Shown piece after piece: positions 21,951 through 35,087 of a stretch of 64,000 bases of DNA. A program made the translations under genes and the position numbers. Positions within the stretch are counted from its first letter, which is position 1, and each line of letters opens with the position of its first letter. A model generated the notes under the pieces. That model had not been told where the DNA came from. It did not search any database and saw nothing but the letters and a program-made list of their open reading frames with translations. This DNA comes from Sphagnum compactum (Eukaryota; Bryophyta; Sphagnopsida; Sphagnales), in assembly GCA_965153455.1 (NCBI GenBank), contig OZ234500.1, positions 7,750,001 through 7,814,000 of the forward strand, written 5' to 3'.

Positions 21951-24060
21951 GTGACAAAAACACACTATAGGGGGGGCAACTTGAACAATTTCATAACATG
22001 TGTGTAAAGTATACATTTTCAAAATGTGTTGCATAATTTTGGGTTTCATTTTGGGTGTTTAGGCTTTATATTTTGATTTTCACAAAATTAATGTTATCAA
22101 ATGTTATTTGATTTTTTTTAAATATCAAACTTAAGGAATAACTAGTATATTAATGGTATATGTAATATAATAAAACATGTTTTTTTTAGATTGCATTAGG
22201 TTTGGTTTGAATTAATTAGCCAAAAAAGTTGGAAATATAATTTTTAAAAATGGCCCACTTCATATTTTTGGTCATATTTCATTTGAAAGTGATTGTTCGT
22301 CAAAATTTTAATTTACCACATACATATGTTCATTGCCTTACAAAAACCCCATTTGTGAAAAGGTGCGATGATAGTTAATGAAGTCAAAAACCATGTCAGA
22401 AGACCTAAAAACTACCAATTTTGTCAAACATTATGTAATGTCATGTTGATCAAGGAAAATAACTAGGTTAAGGAATCTTTTAATAAAGAAGTTTTGATGG
22501 GAAGAAAATTGAAATGATCATAACCTATCGTCCACATATGAAAAACATTCATAATTAATAATTTCTGGTACTTTAATTTTTAGAATTTCAAAATATAATT
22601 TCAAAATGTTCAAATTGCAAAATTCATTTTCTAGATGTAAATGGGTCATAATGTGTATAACATATAAACAAAGTTGTGGCTTATGATACAAAAAACTAAA
22701 GTTTAATATAATTCTCATATTTTAACATGATTTGAAATTATGATCATTTTTCAAGACAAAATGTAAAATCTAGCAAAATTTGTATACTTTTTAAAAAATC
22801 ATATTTATTCAAGAAAAATAACACAAAACATATAATTTATTATAGGTATTAGAAATATTTTTTGAACATGTTGCAAAAAATGTCCTTCAAAAAATCAAAT
22901 CTATGAAAAAATCAAAATGTCCACAAAGGGCCCATTTGTGCTTAAGTCATTTGTCACCATTGGCTCATTTGATTGTGACTCCACCCGAAATGATAATTAT
23001 TGAACTCACAAACTTATTCTAATCATATGCAATCACAATGTTTAATAAATATTACAAATTTCATAAAAATTAAAAATTATTTCAATTATTTCATGAATAT
23101 ATTTGCATTTTTTACTATGTTGTATGTATATTCTTTTGCACAAATATATTCTAACATCACATCATAAAATTAAAAAATGTAGTTTTTTAGCATTTGACTT
23201 CTTTGGGTTTTGACCTATTATAATATGGAAAAACATTGTGAAAATCTTTCATAATATTGACATGGTTGAAATTCAAACACTATACCCTTGAAAGATAATA
23301 CAATGTGACAACAATCTTGGCCCCCCTACATGTACTTTCACCTTGGGACCCACATATTAGAATTTGAATGTGTGAATTAATGATGTGATAGTTTTTAACA
23401 TGATGGGGTGCGATTGTGCAAGGGTTTTAGTCACAAATTGATGGTTCATCAATTCTTTCAACTTGTTAAACTTGTTTATAAACATAATTAAAAATGTCTT
23501 TTGATTTTTTGAATGCTTTTGTGAATATAGAGGGTTGACTTGAATTTGGAAACATGTTTTTATTGCATGAATTGACCTCATGCACACATTGTATGTGTTG
23601 AATATGAAGTTTAAGGAATGGGTGCATCTTGTAAATGATTAATCTTTTATAATAATGTAGCCATTAACATCATAATTTATCCATTATGAATACCACTCAA
23701 TTGGGTGGATCCATGCAACCAAATTGGGTTGACTAAATTAATATTGGGTAATTCATTTTGCAAGCATGTGAAGTTATGTTTTGTGTGAAAACAATGACAA
23801 TCATCACTTATGAGCAATAAACAATTTTTCATACAAAAAGAAAGACCATTTACTTTTGCAACATTGTCTTATGTGAGAATCATAACAACCATGGTGAAAA
23901 AACTCTTTACATAAGCCAACCTTTCCTTGTCATGCATTACTTATGTTCTAAAACCAAATTCCAAACCATTTTGAACTCCCTCCTTATATACTCAAGAAAG
24001 AAAACTATAGCAATTGTAATCGCAATTAAGGTAATGATTATTTTAATAATGACTATCACT
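21951..24060. other. AT-rich DNA without recognisable genes
   Basis: Long AT-rich stretch with numerous stops. The open frames around 22518-22718 and 23357-23587 have AT-driven composition and no recognisable features. Confidence 0.5.
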
Positions 24061-24144
24061 ATTCCCATTACAGTTTCAATTATTCCCATTGCGGCTTCAA
24101 ATATTCCCATTGTAGCTTCAAATATTTCCATTGCAACTTTCATA
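24061..24144. repeat. 21-bp tandem repeat, four copies
   Basis: ATTCCCATTGCGGCTTCAAA(T)-type units start at 24061, 24082, 24103 and 24124, exactly 21 bp apart. Because 21 is a multiple of three, both strands stay open through the array (frames 23932-24282 plus and 23937-24143 minus). These frames should not be taken as genes. Confidence 0.9.
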
Positions 24145-25421
24145 TTAATTATGATAATTATTATTCATGTTATGACTAATAAAGGTATCATGTTCACAAT
24201 AGTGATATTACAAATCCAAAGTGATAATGACAAATATGGCTATTTGGGTGATTGTATAAGTTGTAAGTGGATCACTTCATGAAAGTTGACATCCATGCAA
24301 CATTAAGCATGTGTGAATTGAAGATGTGATGGTTTTATGCAATGAAAAATGGTTGTGCATAAATACTAATCACAAACACCATTGCACCTAGGTGCATGTC
24401 ATATGATTGGACAATGGGGTGAAAGTCTACAATGTGTTCAATATGGGCTTCTTGAGCCCATTAGGTGGACAAGTGCACGTGATTTACTTTTCTTAGTTTT
24501 TAGGTGCACATGCAACATTTCATAAAATTTTTAATGCATCACAACAATTGATCATCTTTGACAATTTGCATGGCATCATCATTTGGATAGGTATTTGACG
24601 GTAACATTTCTTAAGAAATAATAATAATATGAGTGTAAGAAAAAAATGCCAAAATCACATTGAAGTTTTTTGGCAAGAGGTGAATGAATGGGTGGAAACA
24701 AAGTTGTAAATTCAACATTATTACCTTTTTAATTGTCACTTTTATTTAAGAAATGCATAGTGTCTATTGGTGAGTTTATGTGTGGGCATACACCATACAG
24801 ATTTAAACATGTTAAAATATGCTACACAAATAGTACCAAATGTGCATTAACTAAAAATGTCAACTTCAAAGGTTTACAATTATGTGAGAAGTTTTGATAT
24901 TTTTGTTAAAAAAAATCTATGAATGTATCAATTGTGACAATGACATGTTTTTAAAAATATAACATTGATTATTAAGTTTTTTTTAAAAAAATTTCAACTT
25001 ATGTTGCAAAAACAAACCCATTGTTCACATTGTTAAAAAGTATTAATTTCCTACATTTATGAATTATAGTTTAAAAATCCAAGCGTAATGAACCTTAGAA
25101 AATAATTCTAGGAACACCTATTACCAAGTTAAAAAGGTAAATTACCATTTATATGCATATATTATATTTTTGGATCCCAAATGACATGACATAATTAAAA
25201 TGTTTCTTTAATAACTTATTCTTATCCAAATTCGAACATTCAAATTGTAATGAATGCAGAACAAAGGTCATCAGGGCTCATGCATGTTGTGATAGAATTT
25301 CAGCAACTTGCAATTTATAATGTTTAAGTATGATGGGTAATAAATGTAAAATTCAATTATTTTCAATGCAAGTTTTACCGTAATCCCCAACTCATTACTT
25401 TTGAACGCTCCTCCAATTAAG

Positions 25422-25463
<42 letters not shown>

Positions 25464-27256
25464 TCCATCATCCTTAACCAAGGCATTCAAATTTTTATTT
25501 TTATTTTACTTTTTTGTAAAATGAAGGTGTTGGCCATAACATATTTTACTGTGTTTTGACCCACACCATAGGGAATAAACAAAAAAGAAAGTGGGGTAAC
25601 ACCTACACAAACCTCCACTAAAGCTAAATGAACTAACATGAAGGTTTTGTGATTAGGAAGGATTCGATTATTATTTATTCTAAGTTATAACACATGATGT
25701 CTTTATATTGCAAAAATAGTTTTGTTTACAAATCATGACATTGATATCTAATACCTATGTGCATTGTTTGGTAGTTATATTGGGCCCAATAGAATTATAC
25801 GTTGCCCATTATGATGTTAAGCATTTAGACAAACATTTTAAAAATGTCCATACAACAAAATATCTTTTTGGGGGCTATGAGATTGACCTACCCCTTTGTT
25901 CAAAATGTTTTTGAGTAATGCCCTATAAAACTTTTAAGTGAAAATTTTAATGGTCAAGTCACATAGTGACAAGTTTGTTGGCTTTTGCATGGTATTTGTG
26001 TCATTCCTGAGGAATATTATGGAATACTATTAGAAGTAACAAGTGGTGCCATGTGTGTAAGGTTTTGAATTATGAATATACTTCTCCCCCAATTGATGTT
26101 TATATAAGGTGCAAGTTATATGGACCCGATTAAGGCTACTTATTTCCTAATTTTGATTTTCAATTTGTAATTGACCTTTAGGCATTCAAAAATACTAAAC
26201 CACCAAATGTTTGAATGTTGGTTTCTAACACAATAACAAGTTGGTACCAAGCTTTTTCTCCATTTTGGGAAGCATTTAAAAAATTATTCAAAACATAACA
26301 TGCCAAGTAGTTGCATGCATATGTCTTATTCCTATGATTAGCTTCATAATCTTGCCAATGTTAATAGATTTTTCCATTACAAAATATGCATATGTTTTGT
26401 TTTGTTTTGTTTCACTTTTAGAATATCTTTGAAGTTCTTGCATGTGGCCCATATTTAAATGGTGCAATCTCATACCCAAGATGTATCAAAGGAAAGGGCA
26501 TAAATGTAAAAGTTCAACTTGGTCATTGAACTTTTTAATCAATTCTAAGTGTTTTTTTCATTTACATAAAATCATTAAAGGATGAATAATTTTCATATGA
26601 GAAAATTGTTCGTGTTTGTTTTTGTTATTATACCTGACATTGATAACAAATTAATGTGGCCAGAGAAGCATGGTTTTCCTTGTTTTCCCACTAAAATCAG
26701 ATTTGTGGTTTTAATGGGATGGAGTTAGGTGAGGCTTACATAACATTTAAAAGAAACAAGATTCAAGAAAAAAGACAGAGCTTGAGGTGATTTTTTTAAT
26801 CATCAAACCTTTTTTTTTATAGGCTATAATTTAGTTTTGTAGCTCATTTTAGCCACACATCACAAATGGTTAAATTACAAATGATGATAAGTTTTCCTTA
26901 TTGAGTTACTTACATTGTGTTTCTAGGTAAATTTTATAAGCTGTAATAAGACCTCAATCTTTGAAAATTGACAAAGTTGTATTTAATCATCAAAGGTTTT
27001 TTCAGTTGCCTTTGATGTTCTTCAAGTATCAAATTAACCTTAATATAGGCTCTTTAAACTTCTTACTATAATTACTACATTTTTGGTTGGTTATTTTAGA
27101 TGGAAAACAATTGTTGATTATATAATCAAAGAAATTCCAAATAACTTTTTTTCATATCCTTGTTGACTATATACAATGCCTTGCCACAATGGTTTCCATT
27201 GGAATGATGGACAACCATTTCAAAACTACATAATCTTTTTGATTTTATCGAAGAAA
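24145..27256. other. AT-rich DNA without recognisable genes
   Basis: Nothing beyond the AT microsatellite at 25424-25459 and short frames. It runs up to the breakpoint where kinase 2 begins to match kinase 1. Confidence 0.5.
25424..25459. repeat. (AT)18 microsatellite
   Basis: Uninterrupted AT dinucleotide run of about 36 bp. Confidence 0.95.
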
Positions 27257-28651
27257 TTAATAAAACCCCCAACTGTTAACACAAGCTCTAAAATAATTTT
27301 TTTCATGTTCACTGTTCAGCAGAGATTCCATACGACTACTACTAGCCTGCATACCAAGCGACACTGGAGAGGCCGAGGACGAAGACGACGACTCTACTAC
27401 TGTAGTTTGATTTTCGGCTTTTGGAATACCAACTTTCATGCGCCTGTAGAAACGAGGACCCTGACCTGGTGGGTGTGATTCGAGTTCTTCGCTCAAGCTT
27501 TCTATGATCTCAGTCCATCCAGGGCGTTTCTCTGGCTCCATTTGCCAACAACTGTGCAACAACTCCGTCATCTTAGGGTTCACGTGAGGAGGAAGCTCTG
27601 GTCTTTGCCCTGAAAGAACCACATCATAGGCTGTCGAAAGATGCTCTTCAAAGGGAATGCGCCCAGTTAGGAGCTCGTAACATAACATTCCAAAACTGTA
27701 CACGTCTCCCGCAAAAGACCATTTTACAGGCTCGGTTCCATCTTTCAACGATTGCAGCACTTCCGGTGGCCTCCAAAATCTTGTACCCTCTACGTCATCC
27801 GAACTCTCGTAGTCCCCAATCCTGACATAGAAATAAAATGACTCCAAATCTTGCTCCAATTCAACAGATTCAATCAATACTTCTCCAAGATGTGAGTCTA
27901 AAGCCAGAGGCGTGATGAGGATGTTTGCAGCTTTCAAGTCTCTGTGAATCAACCCACATCTGTGCAGGTCCTGCATCCCTTGTGAGATGTCTATCATCAT
28001 CTTGATGGTGTCGCTGTAGTCAAACGGCATCTGCCCGTCCACATAAGGCATCCGCCCATCGCCCACACAGCGAACACGATCTATGAGATTTCGGAGATCG
28101 CCTCCCATTCGTTCCATGACTATAAACGCGTTGCCGACGTTATCCATTCCGACGCCCATCACTTTGCAAACTGCAGAAGAGTTTCTTCTCGATGTTCTCA
28201 TCACCATGTCCAATCGCATTTGCAATTCCACCAAGTCTTCTTGTCCACGTTTCAACTTGTATTTCAATCTTTTGAGAACCAGAGGTGTAGAAAATTCCTC
28301 ACAAGTAGCGAAGAAAACATCTGCCTGCCCACCTTCTCCGATCTTTTCATATAGCCAAATGTCCAATGGTTCTAACAATCGCACTTCGAATGGATCTAAC
28401 AATCGAATCACTTCCAAAAGACTATCGTCCTGATTTAGTGTCTCCACCAGGTCGCAACTTTGATCTTGAACATCCCTCGACGAAAGCTCACTCCAAAACT
28501 TCTTAGGTGCAGATCCATAACATGAAAGTGGTCTTGGAGGAGCCACTTCACTCCTCGATCTCTGAGTTGTTGACTTGAAGCTCGTGACCTGCCCTGCAAC
28601 AGTCGGGTCCTCCTCAATCTCCAAGATATTGCTGTTAAGAGTGTCCGCCAT
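27257..28651 (-). CDS. TKL-type protein kinase 2, C-terminally truncated duplicate, 464 aa
   Basis: Duplicate of kinase 1 with the same ATG context (ATG at 28651). The kinase domain is complete: GEGGQADV loop, Lys127, HRDLKAAN with Asp238, DYE in place of DFG near 280-282, PPE, DVYSFG and CWQMEPEKRP. There is no frameshift or stop. Near residues 79-99 it has 9 extra residues, explained by an imperfect tandem duplication of about 27 bp (RLLDPFEVRLLEPLDIW against RLLDPFDIF). It lacks one residue further on (NLIDRV against NLIDHGV). After the shared SEH the match to kinase 1 stops at the duplication breakpoint, and 15 unrelated residues precede the stop. The whole tryptophan-rich C-terminal domain of kinase 1 (about 255 residues) is therefore missing. 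Retention of all catalytic landmarks suggests that it could still make an active kinase, but expression is unknown and it may be a recent pseudogene. Confidence 0.8.
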   Translation of the reverse strand: MADTLNSNILEIEEDPTVAGQVTSFKSTTQRSRSEVAPPRPLSCYGSAPKKFWSELSSRDVQDQSCDLVETLNQDDSLLEVIRLLDPFEVRLLEPLDIWLYEKIGEGGQADVFFATCEEFSTPLVLKRLKYKLKRGQEDLVELQMRLDMVMRTSRRNSSAVCKVMGVGMDNVGNAFIVMERMGGDLRNLIDRVRCVGDGRMPYVDGQMPFDYSDTIKMMIDISQGMQDLHRCGLIHRDLKAANILITPLALDSHLGEVLIESVELEQDLESFYFYVRIGDYESSDDVEGTRFWRPPEVLQSLKDGTEPVKWSFAGDVYSFGMLCYELLTGRIPFEEHLSTAYDVVLSGQRPELPPHVNPKMTELLHSCWQMEPEKRPGWTEIIESLSEELESHPPGQGPRFYRRMKVGIPKAENQTTVVESSSSSSASPVSLGMQASSSRMESLLNSEHEKNYFRACVNSWGFY

Positions 28652-29113
28652 CACAGATCTTGAACCCTAGACCAAGTGTAGGAGTAATGTCGTGTGAACC
28701 TGTTTAGAAACACGAGATGGGGAAATATCTCCGCTTTCCACACTACAAAGCTCTTCCTAAAACATTGACAGGAAGACGAAATGAAAGCTGTATGCGAGAT
28801 GACAGTAGTCAGCCTGCTCCAACTTGCTAAGCCTTGATGACAGAATGTCAAGAAGAATCAGAGTTAAAACCAGCTATAGAAAGAAAGAAAGAGAGAGAGA
28901 AATCGCAGCAAGAATGTAAAATATCGAATAGCAACCGAGGAGTACTTCAATAACAGAACAACTTTTAGCCGAGTGCGTGGGGAACGGATCTGGCTATCAC
29001 GCGTGAAAAAACTTGAAAGGGAAGGAAACGCGTGAAGAGGAGAGACACAGAAGACTTGGGAATAAACAAGAGCAAGATGACGATAACTATGGAATGCCAT
29101 AATGACCATAGGA
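28652..29113 (-). promoter_or_regulatory. 5' UTR and proximal promoter region of kinase 2
   Basis: Nearly identical to 8840-9310. The CACGCGTG palindrome is at 28998-29005 and the second ACGCGT at 29028-29033. The purine run (plus strand) is altered to AGAAAGAAAGAGAGAGAGAA. Both kinases should therefore share proximal control, unless distal elements beyond the copied segment matter. Confidence 0.5.
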
Positions 29114-29388
29114 ATATTCCAAAAAACTCTAGGGTATTCTGCCTTACTCCCCAGATTTTATGCTAAAAAAATTTCTAAGTTAATTAGAAAAAAACTTAAT
29201 AAAAAATGTTCAATAAAAATCAAATTATAATTAAAAAATGTTCAATAATTTAGCAACCAGATAAATTAGTTGCAACAAACATGATTTTCTCAAAATAAAA
29301 TAAATCTCATATATAGAATGGATAGATAATTAATTAATTAATTAATTACTAAACAAATAGATGGTTTATACATAGATGAAAGTTGTTT

Positions 29389-29587
29389 TTACTACATGCC
29401 TACTAACCACCTACTTGTGGGTTGTTAGTAGGTAGGTAATAAAAAGAAGCAACTAAGCTAACCACCATGGTTAGCTAGGGAATTGGAACCCAACATTGTT
29501 TCCTGATCAGTTACCATCCATCCTTCATGGTGCAATGGTGGGTGCTGGTTCACTGTGGGCCTAAGGTTCTCCACATGCTTATGGCGC
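29389..29587. repeat. About 200-bp dispersed element, copy 3 of 3
   Basis: Partner of 9566-9764 inside the duplication, with both internal hairpins intact and only a few base changes. Confidence 0.8.
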
Positions 29588-30775
29588 TTTGTATGTCCCA
29601 GGGTTCAATTGTCCCTTGATCCTGGGTCATCACCTAGTATGTATTTTATGCATCATTCTCACTATCTTCAACAAGTTCTTCCTTCATCTCATCACTGACT
29701 AGTTTCAGCAATTTGTTGTTCTACAAACACATTAAAATTTAAATATTACATGTGCATGTATATCACATTAGAGAACATGCCTGTTTAGTATTGAAGACAT
29801 TGCAAAACAAACAACCAAAGAACATTATTGTCCTTATAGCCATTTAGCAACAAAAGAAATGCACACACATGCAGCATTCATTAATAATCAACATTTTACC
29901 CGAAAACATTCTTCCTCCTTTTATTTATTGGTGTTATAGTTGGTACTAGCTTACAAAAATTCAAGATCCCCAACTCGAAAAATCTCCCTAGTTTTTTTAC
30001 CTCCTAAAATGCATCACAACTAGATGCACTCACACACATTCCAAAATTTTCCATTCCTAACATTATCAATATCCACATGTGATGCAACTATCTTCTATAA
30101 ATCTTCATGCAACAAATTTCATCATTACAAATCTAAACATTAGCCTCATTACCGTGCACATGTCAATTACAACATAACATCATTAGAGACTAATGATTAC
30201 ATGGTCATCCACTAATGGAGCTTCAAAAATTTAAAGACTTGAATTTCTGTCATAAACAATTATGCAAGTGTGAACCTCAACTAAGATTGCATAAGAAAAA
30301 TACATTAATCTATAATGTTTGTTGTCATGAATATTTTTCAAGTTCTGTTGAGAAACTTGATTAACTTTTCTTATACCCTTCTATTTTAGATATGCAAATG
30401 AAAGATGTAGCAAGGAAAAAGGAACCATAGTAAAAGTGTAAAATACATTTTTTGCATGTTAGTATTTCAACTACAAGTTTAATGATTCAATATCACAATG
30501 GAAACATTGGATTGGTGCCACAAAAATGAAATAGGGGAGATGATCACATATAAGTAATTGCAATGTATACAAGTTTATGTCAAATATGTTTTTGTGCATG
30601 CCAATTGGTGATGATTTACAATTTTATTCCATATGCCATACATTTGTGAATTATAACTTATTCTTAAAATTTTAAAAAACTATCATGGGCATAAAGCCAA
30701 CCATGACATAATAATTTTCCAAAAGACATGAATAGACCATGACAATGGTAGGTTTAATTTTAACTTTAACACAAA
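29588..30775. other. AT-rich non-coding part of copy B
   Basis: Collinear with 9765-10965. Numerous substitutions and small indels, no gene. Confidence 0.6.
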
Positions 30776-31109
30776 ACATTCCATTCCATTTCAACATAAT
30801 CAAATCCATCCATTCATGTATTTCACACACAAACATCCACACAATTTAACTCTCAAACCTACCACACTATTTATCTTTATGGGTTTATGTCCCTATCTCG
30901 TTTCTTCCATATATTCCCTATCTATATTTACCTTATTTCCTCTTTGTATGTCTTTGCCATATTTTCACTCTATTTATGTTTCTGCCATATTTCTTGTTTG
31001 TTTCTATCTCTACCATATTCTCAACTTTATCCAACTCTGTCCAAATAGCATAGGTGATCAAATATGATCATGAACAACACAAGCCCAATATCTTATTAAG
31101 GTTAAGTAT

Positions 31110-31975
31110 TACAATCCACGTGGATGTAGATGCGATGAGCATAACCTTATCAAAACTATATGAAAACAATCATTTGAACTAAAGAACAAAAACAATAACA
31201 ACCTTGTTTCAAAACTTTGAAAACATTCATCAAAATTGTTGAAGAATAACAATAATAGTGTTGAATCAAATTTGGTGAAGAAAATTTGCATCCAAGATCT
31301 AGGTTAAGGTGTTGATAAGGTTGGGTTTATATGGGATAAACAAGGATTTTAAACCAACACCTCAACTCAAATGTGGCCTAATGGTGAAAAACAACTATCA
31401 ACATATGATTTGGACTAGATCTGAACAACAAAATCCACATCTTTGGTTTGAATGGAACAATGGTTAGGGTTTGGATAGGATGAGCAAAAACTATACCAAA
31501 CTACCATGAAGACCATTAAGAGAATTGTTGAAGAAAAGCAATTGGGTTTTAGATCAAATTTGATGAAAAAAACTTGCATTTGGGATCTAGGTTATGGTGT
31601 TGATTAGGTTGTGTTGAGATGGGATGAACAAGGACTACTAGACCAACACTTCAACTTAGATGGAGTTGATGGTGAAGAATAGCATATGAATTGGACAAGA
31701 CCTAAAGAACAAAATCCACATCTTTGGTCTAAATGGAACATTAGTAAAAGTTTGGACAAAATCTAGATTAGACCAAAATGAAAACACCTAAGAGAATTGT
31801 TGAAAAAAAACAATTGGGTTTTGGATCAAATTTGATGAAAAAAATATGCATTCAGGATCCAAGTTACGATGTTGATCAAGTTGTGTTGAGATAGGATGAA
31901 CAAGGACTACCATACCAACACTTCAACTCAAATGTGGACTACTAGTGAAAAGTAGCATATCAGTTGGACTAGATG
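31110..31975. repeat. Tandem repeat, about 270-290 bp period, about three copies
   Basis: The motif TCAAATTTGATGAAAAAAAC followed by TTGCAT and GATCTAGGTT recurs with the latter part at about 31296, 31584 and 31856 (spacings 288 and 272). Other repeated parts are GATGAACAAGGACTAC, CCAACACTTCAACT and CAAAATCCACATCTTTGGT. Confidence 0.8.
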
Positions 31976-32311
31976 TGAGTTGGCTTCCTATTATTGGGTT
32001 GACACTTGTAATGTGAGCTAGTGATTGATAACAAGTATTTAAGTGATTCCTTGTTAATTTTTTTGTTTGTTAATATTTATATGTTGTTGATTGGCAACCT
32101 TCTATTGTTATAGTGCCTTTATGTTTGAAACATTCGAAGGTTATGTTTTTTCAAGTTGATTTAATTGTTTTTCTTGTGTTGGGACATTTTTTACCATGGA
32201 TTGTGGTGCGACTAGTTTTTAATTACCTTTTAAAACCTTTTGTAACTACCTTCGACATTTTTCTAAACTTATTTATTTTACAAATAGTGTTACATTATTC
32301 TGCTATTCAAT

Positions 32312-33585
32312 AGGGTAAAATCATAATCAAAGGAGCCACCCAAGTGAATGGACACTCCTTAAAACTATATTTTTATATGTTTGAAAGATCACAAGGGAAG
32401 CATAATAGTTTGGATTGTCATAAAAATTTTGAGAATATTTTCCATTAATTGCAAAGTCTACATTCCCAAAGCTTAACACAAATTTAAAATGTTTTTTGCA
32501 TGTTCAAAGCACTCAAACTTTGAGAGTGGACAATCCTTGTTTTTTCAAACATATTTTTTTTTTACCAAATGTGCACCATTTTTTTTCTTAATTGGAGAGG
32601 ATTTTAACATTGATGATTAGAAGGGCCAAAGTATTTGAAGTGATGAAAATTGTTTTTGTAACCCATTTGAACACATTTGGCTCACAATTGCTTTTGACCT
32701 TGAAAATTATGGATTTTGAAAATGTGGCTTGAACAAAAGTTCATATATATGTGTTGGAGAGGTAAAAGCACATTACAGTGGATGTGTTTGGAAGTCATAG
32801 TGGTAGTTTTTCCCAAGTGGATCAAATATTGTTGCAATGTATTCAAATATATTTGAGAAACTTAGCAAAAATGAAATGAAAAATTGAAACCTACATTCTA
32901 ATCTTTCAAACACATTTTTTTTTTCCAAAAGGATAAATGTTCATCCAAGGTGGACTTTACAAAGGATGGTACATCTAATGTCATAGTCCAAACTACCCTA
33001 AAACAATTTATCATTATGATTTTTTTGTTTTAGTGGAGTTAGAAACTAGGCCTACAATTTTTTACCACCACACATTGAAATACCATAACACTTTAAATGA
33101 AAAAATCAAGCAAGAAAAAGTCTTTCAAAACTTCTAAAATTTAAATTGAAAATTGAAAATTCATAAAATCCATTTTGATATCTAAATTGATTTTTTGAAG
33201 GTCCATATTTTTAGATGTTTCTTTAAAATGTTCAAATTATGGTGGCATGAACTAAAAAATGGAAAACAAATGTGAATTTCAACATCATTAAAATGTTTTT
33301 TTTTGAAAAATCGTTGGATTTGGACTTTAAAAATGGACTTTCAACTACCCATTTTGGTTTAATGTAATGTGCATTTGCCTAGTTGGCATGAATGCATAAT
33401 ATTCGTGATATAAAATGAATTTGCAATCAAATTGTATTTATATTTAAAATGTAGTGTTAAGTGTGGTACCCAAAATACAAAATACAAAATTACAAACCAA
33501 TGCAGAAATGACATGTGTCATGTGCAATCATTGGATAAGGACTTTTACCTTTGCGCCTTGGGTTCCTTTGATTGTGATTTCACAC
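32312..33585. repeat. Long direct repeat, unit 1
   Basis: Matches 34438-35087 at both ends. The left part starts with AAAGGAGCCACCCAA and includes TTCCATTAATTGCAAAGT and TTTGCATGTTCAAA. The right part has CATGATATAAAATCAATTTG-like and ATGACATGTGTCATGTG stretches. About 600 bp in the middle of this unit has no counterpart in unit 2. No coding potential. Confidence 0.8.
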
Positions 33586-34437
33586 AACAAACTCTTTTTA
33601 ACAATTAAAAATAAAAATTGACCCTTTTTATAAATTAGATTTTAAAATAACAAAAATTTCACACAACTACTTCCTTCCACAATTACCTTCAAAATATGAC
33701 AAAAACCAAAAACTCAAGCTTAACAAAAAAAAATAAGAACCTAAAAATTTTGATTCAAAAAAATATCTACAACAAAAGTTGATCAATGATAACCAAAAAT
33801 TTATCGATTGATCCATTGTGTGGTCACCATATGTTAATGGGATTCTTAATGGTTTCATTCACCTAGAAAATGATTCCCACATGCCATCATATGTTGGTAT
33901 CTCAATGTTTTCATAAAAGGCCGTATTTTAATATATCAATGTTGAGATATTTCATGACCATCTCAAGGTTTTGATGGTTTTAAATTATGACAAGCCACAC
34001 ATTTACAATGTGTTCCTTCAAGTTTTTTTCTTGTGCTTTGTTATTACACAACAACTTCAAATGATTACATTCAAAAATTTATGACTAAAAAAATGATCAT
34101 TTGCAATTGCCATTAACTATAAAATATTACGATTTAGTGTAAATTTTATGCCATAATGACAATTGATTTTTTTAGAGCTTTAAAACTTCTTTTTTCTTGG
34201 TAAAGTTTTGTTAAAAATAAAAGAAATTGGCCAATTTAAATCCTTTTTTGGTGGATTTTTTCAAAATACTAAAAACTAAACACAAATTTAAATCATTAAA
34301 TAAGAAATTTTACAAAATTATATTAGAAAAATGTGTTTTTGAATGATTTCTGCCACATATACAATGATAATGTATGTGAAATTGATGTGAGTTGTTGACA
34401 ATACTTTAATACCTATTATAACATTGTTGATTATTAC

Positions 34438-35087
34438 AAGGTAAAAGCATAGCCAAAGGAGCCACCCAAATGAGTGAACATTCCTTAAAACTACATTTTT
34501 GTATGTTTGAAAGATCACAATGAAGCATAATAGTTTGAATTGTCATAATTTTTGTTAAAATATTTTCCATTAATTGCAAAGTTTACATGCTTCAAGTTTG
34601 ATATAACTCAAAAATGTTTTTGCATGTTCAAAACACTCAAACCTTGGGAATGGATAATCCTTGTCTTTTTAAACGTCTTTTTTTTTACCAAGTGTGCACC
34701 ATTCCATTTGAAAATTAAAGAGGATTTTAACATTGATGATTAAAAAAACAAAAGGACTTGAAGTGATGAAAATTGATTTTATAACCCATTTGAACACATT
34801 TGGCTCAAAAATGCTTTTGACTTTGAAAATTATGGATTTTCAAAATGTGTTTTTAATAAAAGTTGTTCATAAATACGTGACATAGGGCACAAATGCATAA
34901 TATACATGATATAAAATCAATTTGTAGTCAAAATGTGTTTATATTTAAAATGTAATATTAAATGTGGTACACAAAATATAAAATTTAAAGTTATAAACCA
35001 ACACAAAAATAACATGTGTCATGTGTAGTCCTTGGAAAAGGAATTTTACCTTGGCGCCCCCGACTCCTTTGACCATGTTTTCACCTT
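34438..35087. repeat. Long direct repeat, unit 2 (internally deleted)
   Basis: Same orientation as 32312-33585 but lacking its central part. The jump occurs near 34885, after AAAAGTTGTTCATAAATACG. Confidence 0.8.

Noticed and set aside
23932-24282. Opposing open frames on both strands rich in Ile, Met and Ala
   Set aside because: They are produced by the 21-bp tandem repeat at 24061-24144, which cannot introduce stops once one unit is open.
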